Shown here piece by piece: positions 9,884-18,802 of a DNA stretch of 64,000 nucleotides (position 1 is its first letter; each line of letters opens with the position of its first letter). Origin of the DNA: an uncultured Spirochaetota bacterium (GTDB taxonomy: Bacteria > Spirochaetota > Brachyspiria > Brachyspirales > Brachyspiraceae). The notes below the pieces were generated by a model, which made no database searches, was not told the origin of the DNA, and was given only the letters and a program-made list of their open reading frames with translations. Location of the stretch: assembly GCA_944390575.1 (NCBI GenBank), contig CALXQJ010000007.1:124001-188000 (forward strand). Reading direction: 5' to 3'. A program made the translations under genes and the position numbers.

Positions 9884-10480
9884 TTAAAATAATGTAATGT
9901 CTGATTTTGCTTCAATTTTATTTTGAAGAGTTTTAGAGTATTTAAGCTCCTGTTCTGCAGAAAACTCTTTAGTTTTACCTTCTATCTTTTTCATTAAAAC
10001 CTTATTTTCTGTGTTAAAGAAAAATACTTTACGAGGCCAATTTCCACCTACATCTTCACTAACTATAGGTATTCTTTCATCTGATAAAAACTTTTTAGCA
10101 AAAGCAATATTTTTATCAGGCACCTTAAGTACATTAGTACTTCCACTAGCTAAGACATGACCACCACCAAATATTTTAGCAGTTAAATTCTCTTTTTTAC
10201 CACCAAGTTTAATAATTTCATTTATCAAAACTTCCATAGCAAAAAGTCCATATCTAGTATGATTATAATCATCCTCTGGGTTTTCCCATTCTTTCATTTC
10301 TGGTAGCATAAAGTGATTCATACCACCAAATTTCAGCTTATTTTCAAATAAACAAACTGAAATACAACTACCTAACACAGTTTTTATAACAGCAGGCTCT
10401 TTTGAGGCATAATAACCGCCTATGTATATAGTTATACGTTTAAAATTTCCATTATTTGCAGCTGCTGGAAAATCTACCAT
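9884..10480 (-). CDS. cheD: Chemoreceptor glutamine deamidase
   Basis: Deamidates specific glutamines on chemoreceptors and, in species with CheC/CheX-type phosphatases, modulates them. The family hallmarks are present: catalytic Cys in TVLGSCISVCL and His in GGMNHFMLP, plus the glycine-rich KIFGGGHVL segment. 198 residues, somewhat longer than the usual 160, with a charged C-terminal tail of about 35 residues. AGAGGA precedes the ATG. It sits between cheR and cheB, so all three receptor-modifying enzymes are consecutive. No cheC or cheX is seen in this cluster. Confidence 0.95.
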   Translation of the reverse strand: MVDFPAAANNGNFKRITIYIGGYYASKEPAVIKTVLGSCISVCLFENKLKFGGMNHFMLPEMKEWENPEDDYNHTRYGLFAMEVLINEIIKLGGKKENLTAKIFGGGHVLASGSTNVLKVPDKNIAFAKKFLSDERIPIVSEDVGGNWPRKVFFFNTENKVLMKKIEGKTKEFSAEQELKYSKTLQNKIEAKSDITLF

Positions 10481-10498
10481 AATAAATAATCCTCTTTA

Positions 10499-11353
10499 TT
10501 AAATCTTTTTATAAATATTACTAGCTAAATATTTGAACTTATCAGATATACCAAACAAAGTCTCCGAGTGTCCTATAAATACTAAACTTTCATCTTTCAT
10601 ATATGAATAGAATTTTGTAAATAATTCTGTTTGGAATTCTTTTGTAAAATAAATGATAACATTTCTACAAAATATAAGATCAAATTTTGTTTGTATCTGA
10701 AAATCAGAATCTTTAAAGTTTAGCTGTTTGAAGAATAAGTCTTTTTTTAAAATATTTTTTACTTTATAAAATCCTTCATTTTCTCCAGTACCCTTAAGGA
10801 AATATTTTCTTAGTATATTATCAGGTATAGGATCTACAGTTTCTTCTTTATATATACCAGCACGACCATGAGCTAATACATTAGTATCAATATCACTTGC
10901 TAATATTTTAATATCATATTTTCCATATCTATCACCAAAATATTCATGTAATGTCATAGCAATAGTATATGGCTCTTCTCCAGTTGAGCATGCTGCCGAC
11001 CATATTCTTAAATTATTAACTCTACCTTCTTTATGAGCTTTTTCCCAATTAGGTAGGAATGTACTTTTCATATATTCAAAGTGTTTATTTTCTCTAAAGA
11101 AGTCAGTTTTATTTGTAGTGACAGCATTAATAAAGTTTGTAAGCTCATCATCATCTGCACCATTTTTTAGGAACTCTATATATTCTCTAAAAGAGTTCAT
11201 TTTTAAAGCTCTAAGTCTTTTCGTAATTCTCGAACTTACTAAAGCTCTTTTATGCTCTGTCATTTGAATTCGAGTTTTATCATAAATAAGTTTTACTAAT
11301 TCATTAAACTCAGCATCACTAAGAGCTGGCATATTAGAACCTAATCCCTGCAT
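10499..11353 (-). CDS. cheR: Chemotaxis protein methyltransferase
   Basis: Methylates glutamates of chemoreceptors using SAM. It has the N-terminal all-alpha CheR domain (about residues 10-75) and a Rossmann SAM domain with RIWSAACSTGEEPYTIAM, the family's motif I, then FDLIFCRNVIIYF. 284 residues is normal, and no TPR extension is present. The chosen ATG has GGA ten bases upstream; an internal ATG seven codons later is possible. It is 28 bases after cheW and 18 bases before cheD. Confidence 0.96.
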   Translation of the reverse strand: MQGLGSNMPALSDAEFNELVKLIYDKTRIQMTEHKRALVSSRITKRLRALKMNSFREYIEFLKNGADDDELTNFINAVTTNKTDFFRENKHFEYMKSTFLPNWEKAHKEGRVNNLRIWSAACSTGEEPYTIAMTLHEYFGDRYGKYDIKILASDIDTNVLAHGRAGIYKEETVDPIPDNILRKYFLKGTGENEGFYKVKNILKKDLFFKQLNFKDSDFQIQTKFDLIFCRNVIIYFTKEFQTELFTKFYSYMKDESLVFIGHSETLFGISDKFKYLASNIYKKI

Positions 11354-11381
11354 AATAATAATCCAATTTTATTAAAATATT

Positions 11382-11885
11382 TTAAGCTTTAACAATATCT
11401 TCTATAGGTAGTACCATTACTATTTTATTTTCAAGTCTAATAACATTAGATATTTGTAGACCACGCATATTATCTATAGGAGTTTCAGTCATTTGACTTT
11501 CAAAAACAGTAATAACGTCACTTACCATATCAGCTAATATTCCAAATCTTCTATTAGAAGTAGAAATAATAATGATAACATCATCATCTATAGAATGACC
11601 TTCTTGTCTTTCAAGTCCAAAACGAATTCTTATATCTACGATGTGTAGAATATTACCTCTTAGATTAATAAGCCCTATCATATAAGCAGGACTTCCAGGA
11701 ACAGGAGTAATATTAGTAACACCAACAATTCCTTCTATACTAAGAACATCAAGAGCATACTCTTCATTATCTATTTTAAAAACCAAAAATTGTTGACTAG
11801 GTTCAGTAGAGATATTCTCCTCATCCATAGGACTACCACCAACTTGTGGTATATTAGCAGCATTAATTTTTTGATTATCTAACAT
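11382..11885 (-). CDS. cheW: Chemotaxis coupling protein
   Basis: Scaffold that links receptors to CheA. A single CheW domain runs from about residue 30 to the end: FLVFKIDNEEYALDV, then ITPVPGSPAYMIGLINLRG and a terminal VLPIEDIV, all typical. The first 30 residues are polar and low-complexity. I start at ATG 11885, with AAGGA seven bases upstream, not at the TTG two codons earlier. It lies 11 bases after cheA, as expected for subunits made together. Confidence 0.97.
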   Translation of the reverse strand: MLDNQKINAANIPQVGGSPMDEENISTEPSQQFLVFKIDNEEYALDVLSIEGIVGVTNITPVPGSPAYMIGLINLRGNILHIVDIRIRFGLERQEGHSIDDDVIIIISTSNRRFGILADMVSDVITVFESQMTETPIDNMRGLQISNVIRLENKIVMVLPIEDIVKA

Positions 11886-11896
11886 ATTCAAATCCT

Positions 11897-14050
11897 TTAT
11901 TTAACACCATTGTTAATTTTACCCTGTAAAGACATATTAACAAGCCCTTGTATATCTATAATAAGTGCTATTCTACCATCACCTAATATAGTACCTCCAG
12001 CTATTCCTGGGTGTTTAGAGAATGCCGAGTCTAAAGATTTGATAACAACTTGTTGTTGATCTAATAATTCATCTACAAATATAGCACATTTTCTATATCC
12101 AGCTTCTACAACTACAACAATACCAGTATCAATATCTTCTACTTGAGTATCTATATCAAAAACTTTATGAAGGCGAATAAGAGGTAAGTACTCATCACGA
12201 ATCTTTATCATTTCGCCTTTACCTTCAAAAGGTTTTACCTGATCACTTTTTACTTTTATCTGTTCTATAATAGAAATAAGAGGCATAATATATATTTGAG
12301 TACCTATAGCAAAAGTTATACCTTCTATAATAGCAAGTGTAAGAGGAAGTTTAATAATAAATGTACTACCTTGACCTTCAGTAGACTTTATTTCTATTTT
12401 TCCTTTCATTTTTTCTACATTAGCACGTACTACATCCATTCCAACACCACGTCCTGAAATATCTGTAATTTTTTCTGCAGTAGAAAGTCCTGGGCTAAAG
12501 ATAGTTCTAAATATTTCTGCATCAGAATATTTGCCATCTTTAGATAATAATCCTTTTTCTATAGCTTTATTATAAATTTTTTCTTTATTTAATCCATTTC
12601 CATCATCAGATACTTCAATAACAACATGTCCTTCCTGATGTGCTGCAGACATTGTAATAGTACCAAAAGCAGTTTTACCTCTTTGTACTCTTTCTTCTTT
12701 TGTCTTTTCTATACCGTGATCCATAGAATTTCTAATAATATGTTTTAGAGGGTCTGATAATTGCTCCAACATATTTTTATCTATTTCTGTAGTTTCACCT
12801 TTTAGTATAAGTTTTACTTCTTTGTTTAATTCTAAGTTCAAGTCACGTACATATCTATGGAACTGATTAAATATAGGTCCTACTGGCATCATTCGTATAT
12901 TCATAACTTCTTCTTGTATTTGACGAGAAGTTCTATCCATAGAGCTAACTGCTTCTTTAAGACCATTATCTATATCTAAATTTTGAGTCAACTGCATTAT
13001 ACGAGACTGTGCTATAACAAGTTCTCCTATTAAGTTCATTAAGCTATCTAATTTTCTAGTATCTACTCTTACAGTAGAAGGAGCTTGAAGTTTAGAAGCA
13101 TTAGCTTTAGGAGCAGCTGCTTTATTATCTTGATTTTTATTTTCATCAGTAGTTTTTTCTTCTTTCTTACTATCTGCTTCTGCAGTTTGTTTATTTTGTT
13201 CAACTTCTGTATTTGTATCTTCTTTAGACTCTTCTTCAACAGGTGGCTTTACTATAGGACCAAAACTACCACCTATAGAAGATATATTAATATCATTATC
13301 ATCTATAACAAATAAGAATATATTTTGTATTTGCTCTAATGTAGAACTTGTAGATAAGTCTAAAGAGAAGTTTGTATAACAAGTATAAGGGTCTTCTAAG
13401 TTTAAAATACTTGGTACATTTGAACTATCTATTTTTAGATTACTAATAGTACCTATAGCTTTGAGGTCATTAATAAACATTAAAGGGTCTATACCATTAT
13501 CAAATATACTTGGTTTGAATCCCATATCTATGTGGTATAGATTTTCATCTATATTTTCATTACTTGTTTCTTCATTAGAAGAATCTGAAGAAGCATTACT
13601 TTCAGTTTTTTCTTCGCTTTTAGTATTAGAATCTATATTAGATACAGAGCTAATATCATTACCATCAGCTATAGCTTTAATTTTAGCTTTTAAGGAGTCT
13701 ATATTATTAAGACCATCAGCTTCACCATTACCATCTACTATATTTTGAAGCATTAATTTTACAGTGTCTAAGAATTCTAATAATACAGTAATCATTTGTG
13801 GAGTAACATCTAATTTACCACCACGTACCTTTTCTAATAAATTCTCAGCAACATGGTTAAGCTCGCTCATAGTAGTAAAACCAACAGTACCAGCAGAAGA
13901 TTTTAAAGTATGAGCACTTCTAAATATTTTGTTTAAAAGGTCTTCATCGCTTTTATTATCTTCTAATAAAACCAAGTCATTTTCAAGACCTTCAACTATT
14001 TCATTTGCTTCACTTAAGAATATGGATATAAATTCATCGCTATCAAACAT
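11897..14050 (-). CDS. cheA: Chemotaxis histidine kinase
   Basis: Receptor-controlled kinase that phosphorylates CheY and CheB. Domains in order: HPt with phospho-His47 (RSAHTLKSSAGT); a linker; a P2-like regulatory domain at about 175-265 (FKPSIFDNGIDPLMF); a long Lys/Glu/Asn-rich linker to about 325; dimerisation helices (MNLIGELVIAQSRI); the ATPase with N box (LKHIIRNSMDHGIE), G1 (DDGNGLN) and G2 (GRGVGMDVV); and a C-terminal CheW-like domain. 717 residues, within the usual range. AGAGGA precedes the ATG. It follows cheY by 55 bases and is followed by cheW. Confidence 0.97.
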   Translation of the reverse strand: MFDSDEFISIFLSEANEIVEGLENDLVLLEDNKSDEDLLNKIFRSAHTLKSSAGTVGFTTMSELNHVAENLLEKVRGGKLDVTPQMITVLLEFLDTVKLMLQNIVDGNGEADGLNNIDSLKAKIKAIADGNDISSVSNIDSNTKSEEKTESNASSDSSNEETSNENIDENLYHIDMGFKPSIFDNGIDPLMFINDLKAIGTISNLKIDSSNVPSILNLEDPYTCYTNFSLDLSTSSTLEQIQNIFLFVIDDNDINISSIGGSFGPIVKPPVEEESKEDTNTEVEQNKQTAEADSKKEEKTTDENKNQDNKAAAPKANASKLQAPSTVRVDTRKLDSLMNLIGELVIAQSRIMQLTQNLDIDNGLKEAVSSMDRTSRQIQEEVMNIRMMPVGPIFNQFHRYVRDLNLELNKEVKLILKGETTEIDKNMLEQLSDPLKHIIRNSMDHGIEKTKEERVQRGKTAFGTITMSAAHQEGHVVIEVSDDGNGLNKEKIYNKAIEKGLLSKDGKYSDAEIFRTIFSPGLSTAEKITDISGRGVGMDVVRANVEKMKGKIEIKSTEGQGSTFIIKLPLTLAIIEGITFAIGTQIYIMPLISIIEQIKVKSDQVKPFEGKGEMIKIRDEYLPLIRLHKVFDIDTQVEDIDTGIVVVVEAGYRKCAIFVDELLDQQQVVIKSLDSAFSKHPGIAGGTILGDGRIALIIDIQGLVNMSLQGKINNGVK

Positions 14051-14105
14051 AATATTAATCCTCTACTTTATTAATTAATTTTAACCCCTAAGCAATAACT
14101 AATTT

Positions 14106-14474
14106 TTAATTTAAAAAACGTTTTACAACATCCAAAAGCTGAGTAGGGTTAAATGGTTTTACAAGCCAGCCACTAGCACCAGCAGCTTTACCTTCCATTT
14201 TTTTCTCATCTTGAGATTCTGTAGTAAGCATTAGTATAGGTGTATATTTAAATTGATCAAATTTTCTAACATTTTTAATAAATTCTATACCATCCATTTT
14301 AGGCATATTAAGGTCAGTTATAATCATATCAACATTAGGATTTTTACCTAAAACTTCAAGTCCAGTAGTACCATCATCAGCAGATACTACACTATAACTT
14401 CCTTTCTTTAAAGTATACTCAACAGACGCCCTAGCTGTGTTTGAATCATCTACTATTAGTATTGTTTTAGACAT
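14106..14474 (-). CDS. cheY: Chemotaxis response regulator, CheY-type
   Basis: Single receiver domain of 122 residues. The acidic pair is in VDDSNTARASV, the phosphoacceptor Asp in ITDLNMPKMDG, the conserved Thr in MLTTES and the Lys in GWLVKPF. With no output domain and its place next to cheA, it should carry the signal to the flagellar switch, although GWLVKPFNP is also common in CheY-like proteins that act as phosphate sinks. AGAGG upstream of ATG. It sits between the STAS gene and cheA. Confidence 0.94.
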   Translation of the reverse strand: MSKTILIVDDSNTARASVEYTLKKGSYSVVSADDGTTGLEVLGKNPNVDMIITDLNMPKMDGIEFIKNVRKFDQFKYTPILMLTTESQDEKKMEGKAAGASGWLVKPFNPTQLLDVVKRFLN

Positions 14475-14512
14475 AATTTAACCTCTTATTCTATTTTATA
14501 ATATTATATATT

Positions 14513-14758
14513 TTAATTATTATTATTTAAATATTCTATAAATAAATTATCTAAACCTTCAACTATAAGTTCTTTACTATTTTTAGCAAGTTCCTTTTTT
14601 ACTGCATACAATATCTGTAGTCCTGCCAAATCCAAAGTAGACTCAGCGGGAAACTTTATAGTAATATCGTCATTATAATCGGCAGATTTAAAAGTATTCT
14701 TAAAATACTTCCCCATAGTTCTTATATTAAGATTATCATTTATTTCCAAAGTAGCCAT
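14513..14758 (-). CDS. Small STAS-domain protein in the che operon
   Basis: 81 residues that read as one STAS domain: a first strand, DITIKFPAESTLDLAGLQILYAVK with the loop in which anti-sigma antagonists carry their serine or threonine (here STLDLAG), then a helix and the strand KELIVEGL. STAS proteins of this size dock onto partner kinases or other proteins. AGGAGGA lies just before the ATG. Its position between the receptor-like protein and cheY suggests a role in the chemotaxis complex, for example on the HPt/linker of CheA, but that is inference. Similar small STAS genes occur beside cheA or cheY in some other bacteria. Confidence 0.75.
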   Translation of the reverse strand: MATLEINDNLNIRTMGKYFKNTFKSADYNDDITIKFPAESTLDLAGLQILYAVKKELAKNSKELIVEGLDNLFIEYLNNNN

Positions 14759-14797
14759 CTTTCCTCCTAAATATCGTTAATTTAAGAATATATATTA

Positions 14798-16708
14798 TTA
14801 AAATAAAGTAAAATCTCCACTATCTGAACCTTCTTCTATACTTATATCGTCATTTAGCACACTCTCCCCAGATAAAATACTATTTGCTATTTCTCTTTCC
14901 TTTTTAATTGTATAAGAGTTTACAATTTCTAAGTATTTATCACTTTCTATTTTCCAGCTCTCAACTCCGAGATTTTTATATGCTTCTTCTTTCTTCTCTT
15001 TTATAACCGATTTTATCTTTTCAAATATTTCTGTTATCTCTGTTATTTTAGTAAGTAGGGTAGTTAATGAACTTAAATCTATTAAAGACTTATCTATTAA
15101 AACAAATACTTCTTTTGCATGTGTTTCTAATATTTTTATATTAGAGTTTATTATAGATTTAGAGTCATCTAATCTTTTATGTACATCTTCTGTCATAGCT
15201 TCTATGAAAGAATGCTCTGTTGATTGTTTTGATATATTAGATTTAAACTTACTAATAGAATTAAATATTTCTACTTTTATTGTTTGAAACTGCTCTAAAC
15301 AAGAATCTACTGTTTCTGTAATATTTGTAGCGATACTTTCTATATTTTCTACAGAGAATATCTTAGAGTTTTCAAATATATTAGCTTTTTTTTCTAACTC
15401 TATTTTAGCTAAAAAGTTAATAGAGTTAAAAGCTTTACCTATATTTTTAGTTTCTAAGAACATATTTTCTAAGTCTTCTATAGAATCTATAATACTAATA
15501 TTATTATCATATATTCTGTATTTTGTATCTAAAAACAATTTAAAATTGCTTAAATATAGCTTAATAAAGTTTATATATTCATTAAATAAAGAATCTGATA
15601 CTGTGAAAGGAAAACCAGATTTTCTATTATCATTACCTATCATATATTCTACTATAGTATTTCTGTCTAATGTTATTTCTGATAAAGTATCTTTTAAATT
15701 CTTTAAGCTATTATAAATAAAGTTATTTGTATTATTAATTTCTTCATATATAGATTTAAAGTTTTCAATAATCAATGTAAGAACAAGTTCATCAAAGGTT
15801 AACAAATCAAGTAGCCTATGTTCTAAAACCTCATTTTGATTTGTATTATTTTCTATATGTTCAGAATACATATCAATAAAATCTTTATTTTCAGTAATAA
15901 TAGATTCTATAGAAGATATAATATGTTCTGTTTGCTGTCTTACAATATCTTCTCTTGGAAGCATCATCATTATATCAAAAATAATATCGCAACTATTATC
16001 CACTCTCTGAATAATATCAGATATCATATCTGCAAATGTAGAAAAAGAATCAACCATATTAGAGTGCTCTTTATATAGTTTTTCTTTCATTTTAGCAAAG
16101 TTATCTTTTTGATTATTATTTGTAGTTATGATTTCAGTTTTAAAGCTTTCAAACTTATTAAATAACTCATATCCAAGCTTATTCATCTGATTGGCCTGAT
16201 TATTTGAGTTTTCAGACATTTTAATAATATTTTTAGATATCTCACCAAATGCCTTACCACCAGATCCATGTTTTGAAGATATTATAATTGCATTTAGAGA
16301 ATAAACTTTTATTTGATCTGCTAATTTTCTAATTTGTTCTATTGAATTAATTATTTCACTAATTTTATCAACATCTTCAACAATAGAATTTGATAATTCA
16401 TTATCTTGATTAAGCAAGTCTTGAAATCTATCAAAAGATTTTGTGAAGTCGCTTTGATTTTCAGCTAAGTCTTTAGCAAAACTTTTATCATTCTCATCAA
16501 CATTATTAAAGTAAGAGAGTAGATTATTAGCTTTTTCATTTTCACTTTTCATTTCTTGTTCTATTACAGGAAACTTTTCTGCTATAAAGCTATAAACTTT
16601 ACTTACTTCTAATAGAAAAGATTTTATATCTTTTACTGTTGTATCTAAGATTGATGAGTAATCTAGTATGTATTGACTTATATTTTCTATAGAGTCAGGC
16701 TTCGACAT
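14798..16708 (-). CDS. Soluble chemoreceptor-like coiled-coil protein
   Basis: 636 residues, almost all alpha-helical, without signal peptide, membrane segment or recognisable sensor domain. Residues about 125-170 resemble the hairpin tip of methyl-accepting proteins: LADQIKVYSLNAIIISSKHG, then GSGGKAFGEIS. In normal receptors the tip reads close to LALNAAIEAARAGE followed by GRGFAVVA; here the Asn-Ala turn and glycines are kept but the usual Glu and Arg contacts for CheA/CheW are Ser and Lys. A second long helical part follows to residue 610. AGGAAA precedes the ATG at a slightly long distance. Its place at the head of the che genes suggests a scaffold or cytoplasmic receptor for this pathway. 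Annotation pipelines may call it methyl-accepting protein or hypothetical. Confidence 0.7.
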   Translation of the reverse strand: MSKPDSIENISQYILDYSSILDTTVKDIKSFLLEVSKVYSFIAEKFPVIEQEMKSENEKANNLLSYFNNVDENDKSFAKDLAENQSDFTKSFDRFQDLLNQDNELSNSIVEDVDKISEIINSIEQIRKLADQIKVYSLNAIIISSKHGSGGKAFGEISKNIIKMSENSNNQANQMNKLGYELFNKFESFKTEIITTNNNQKDNFAKMKEKLYKEHSNMVDSFSTFADMISDIIQRVDNSCDIIFDIMMMLPREDIVRQQTEHIISSIESIITENKDFIDMYSEHIENNTNQNEVLEHRLLDLLTFDELVLTLIIENFKSIYEEINNTNNFIYNSLKNLKDTLSEITLDRNTIVEYMIGNDNRKSGFPFTVSDSLFNEYINFIKLYLSNFKLFLDTKYRIYDNNISIIDSIEDLENMFLETKNIGKAFNSINFLAKIELEKKANIFENSKIFSVENIESIATNITETVDSCLEQFQTIKVEIFNSISKFKSNISKQSTEHSFIEAMTEDVHKRLDDSKSIINSNIKILETHAKEVFVLIDKSLIDLSSLTTLLTKITEITEIFEKIKSVIKEKKEEAYKNLGVESWKIESDKYLEIVNSYTIKKEREIANSILSGESVLNDDISIEEGSDSGDFTLF

Positions 16709-16750
16709 TTAATACAATTTTCCTAATTATATAGTTCATTAAAGTATAAC

Positions 16751-16779
16751 ATTATACTATTAATTTTGCAATAGTTTAA
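16751..16779 (-). promoter_or_regulatory. Possible promoter of the chemotaxis genes
   Basis: Read on the minus strand: TTAAAC (16774-16779), 17 bases, TATAAT (16751-16756), about 40 bases before the receptor-like gene. The -10 is perfect, the -35 weak. It overlaps the 3' end of nadE. Confidence 0.35.
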
Positions 16780-18632
16780 CTCATTATACTTTTTTTAAGG
16801 CGTATATACTTATCGGAAAAAGATATTAAATTTTGTACTTCTTTAATAGCTCCACCAAAAGTTCTATTTGTTAATGATAGTATAGGAGGAGACTGTACTC
16901 TTTTGTATACAGATATAAGGTGTTGTTTGTACCATTTTTCTAAGTCTTCTATAAACTCTAAGTGTGTATTAAAATATTTCTTTATTATACCTTTTTCACA
17001 ACCTATATTCTCTTCTAAGCTTCCATCTATATACCATTTTAAAATATCTTCTGGCATAACTCTGTTAAATACTTCTGTAAATGCTTTAAATAGATAATCA
17101 TGGTAATTATATTTTATAGGGTCGCCTTTTCCTTCATCCACAGCCTGATTTGTAGATAGTTCAGCAGATGGTATAATATCAATAGTTCCTTGCGGTATTA
17201 CTTCTTTTTTAAATACTTCTTCATTCATATATTTAGCAAGACCATATATTTGATATTTCCATAAATCTGCAAGTGCAGCAAAAAAACCAGCATTATCTCC
17301 ATACATAGTGCAATAACCTACAAATGTCTCTGTTTTATTTGCATTACAAGTAAATACTGCATTAAATCCTGCAGATATTCCAGCAAGTATACGAGATGAT
17401 CTATCCCTAGCTTGTATATTTTCAGTCATAAATTGTGTTATAGTTAAAAATGATTCTTTACCATTTTTTATCATTGGTATACTTTGAAACTGATTAATAC
17501 TAAAATCTACAGATTCTTGAATAGGTACTATCATATATGCACAATTAAGATTATCAGCTAAAGTTTTTGCTAAGTTTTTAGTTGTATTAGAATTATATTT
17601 ACTTGGCATATTAACAAGAAGTACATTATCAGCACCAATACTATCTACATATATAGCAGAAGATAAAGCAGAGTCTATACCACCAGATACACCAATAACA
17701 ACTTTTTCAGCACCTATAGTACGCATAAAATTTCTTATACCATACTTAATGGACTCATATATACTTTTATATGTATTTTCATTTTTATATAAACTTGAAA
17801 TAGTGTTGTTATCTATTTCTAAGTCAATAAAATATAGATTTTCTTCATATCTATTAGCTTCAAAAATTAACTCTCCTTTTTTATTATATGCAGAACTTAA
17901 ACCATCAAATACGTATATATTTTTAGAGCTACTTTGTATACCTGTATTATTAACATATATAATATTACTATTATGTTTTTTAGATGTGTTTGATAAGTTT
18001 TCATTAATTATATTATTATTTCCTATAGAGTATTTATTATTTGCAATAGTTATTATTAAGTCTATATTATTTTCTGTGTAGTTTAATATAGAGTTTTTAG
18101 ATATAATGTCACTATAAAAAGATATAGCTACATTATACTTTTTAGAGTTTATATCAAGTTCTATAGTATTATAATATTCTTTTATAGTTTTATTATTCTC
18201 ATAAGCTAAGTCTTTTAGGCTAAAAAAATGTCTATTTTCATTATATTCATTATAGTTTAATAAGTTATTTTTTATTATAAAGTCTGTGTGTTTTTGCTTC
18301 ACTAATTTACCATCTTTGGCTACAAATATAGAGTTGTATTTTCTGATTCTACCATCTGCACCAATATTATCTTTGTCTATAGCAACAGTTCCAAATATTA
18401 CGTATATACCATTTGACTCTTCTATTATTTTTTTATTGTACTCATCTATTTCTTCTACAAAGCTTCTACTTTCTAATATGTCATTAATAAAAGAACCTAT
18501 AGTAGAAAGCTCTGGAAATATAATAATATCAGCATTATTTTGTTTTGCTTTTTTTATAGAATCTATTATTCTCTTAGTATTGTCTAAAATCTCTAAAGTG
18601 TTTATTTTGAATTGACATATAGCAATATTCAT
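16776..18632 (-). CDS. nadE: NAD synthetase with a degenerate glutaminase domain
   Basis: Forms NAD from deamido-NAD, ATP and an amino donor. The C-terminal synthetase domain is intact: the P-loop GVSGGIDSALSS and the family motifs NIQARDRSSRILAG and GYCTMYGD. The N-terminal 280 residues are a nitrilase-fold glutaminase domain; Glu41 (FPELS) and Lys114 of the triad are kept, but the catalytic Cys position (normally in a context like TICEDIW) reads SFYSDII, with Tyr173 (codon TAT at 18114-18116, one transition from TGT). No other cysteine is near. The enzyme may therefore depend on free ammonia. 618 residues, normal for the two-domain type. AGAGGA precedes the ATG. It lies 67 bases upstream of the che genes on the same strand. 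Confidence 0.93.
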   Translation of the reverse strand: MNIAICQFKINTLEILDNTKRIIDSIKKAKQNNADIIIFPELSTIGSFINDILESRSFVEEIDEYNKKIIEESNGIYVIFGTVAIDKDNIGADGRIRKYNSIFVAKDGKLVKQKHTDFIIKNNLLNYNEYNENRHFFSLKDLAYENNKTIKEYYNTIELDINSKKYNVAISFYSDIISKNSILNYTENNIDLIITIANNKYSIGNNNIINENLSNTSKKHNSNIIYVNNTGIQSSSKNIYVFDGLSSAYNKKGELIFEANRYEENLYFIDLEIDNNTISSLYKNENTYKSIYESIKYGIRNFMRTIGAEKVVIGVSGGIDSALSSAIYVDSIGADNVLLVNMPSKYNSNTTKNLAKTLADNLNCAYMIVPIQESVDFSINQFQSIPMIKNGKESFLTITQFMTENIQARDRSSRILAGISAGFNAVFTCNANKTETFVGYCTMYGDNAGFFAALADLWKYQIYGLAKYMNEEVFKKEVIPQGTIDIIPSAELSTNQAVDEGKGDPIKYNYHDYLFKAFTEVFNRVMPEDILKWYIDGSLEENIGCEKGIIKKYFNTHLEFIEDLEKWYKQHLISVYKRVQSPPILSLTNRTFGGAIKEVQNLISFSDKYIRLKKSIMS

Positions 18633-18745
18633 ATAATTCCTCTTTTATAATAAAAAATATAGTTTTAATAATATGAAATTTATTTTATTTGTATAATGAA
18701 AAAATATCAATTAATATTTTTTATAGTTTTAGTTTTTAAAATAGC

Positions 18746-18773
18746 TTGAAAAAAGTATTTTTAATGATAGAAT
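18746..18773 (+). promoter_or_regulatory. Sigma-70-type promoter for the CNB-TPR gene
   Basis: TTGAAA at 18746-18751, 16 bases, TAGAAT at 18768-18773; the start codon is 29 bases further on. Confidence 0.5.
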
Positions 18774-18802
18774 AAAAAAATATATAATGAAGGGATCTAA
18801 TC

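Noticed and set aside
12941-13315. Open frames opposite cheA
   Set aside because: Low-complexity products (Phe, Ile, Ser) without ribosome sites; they mirror the coding strand of cheA.
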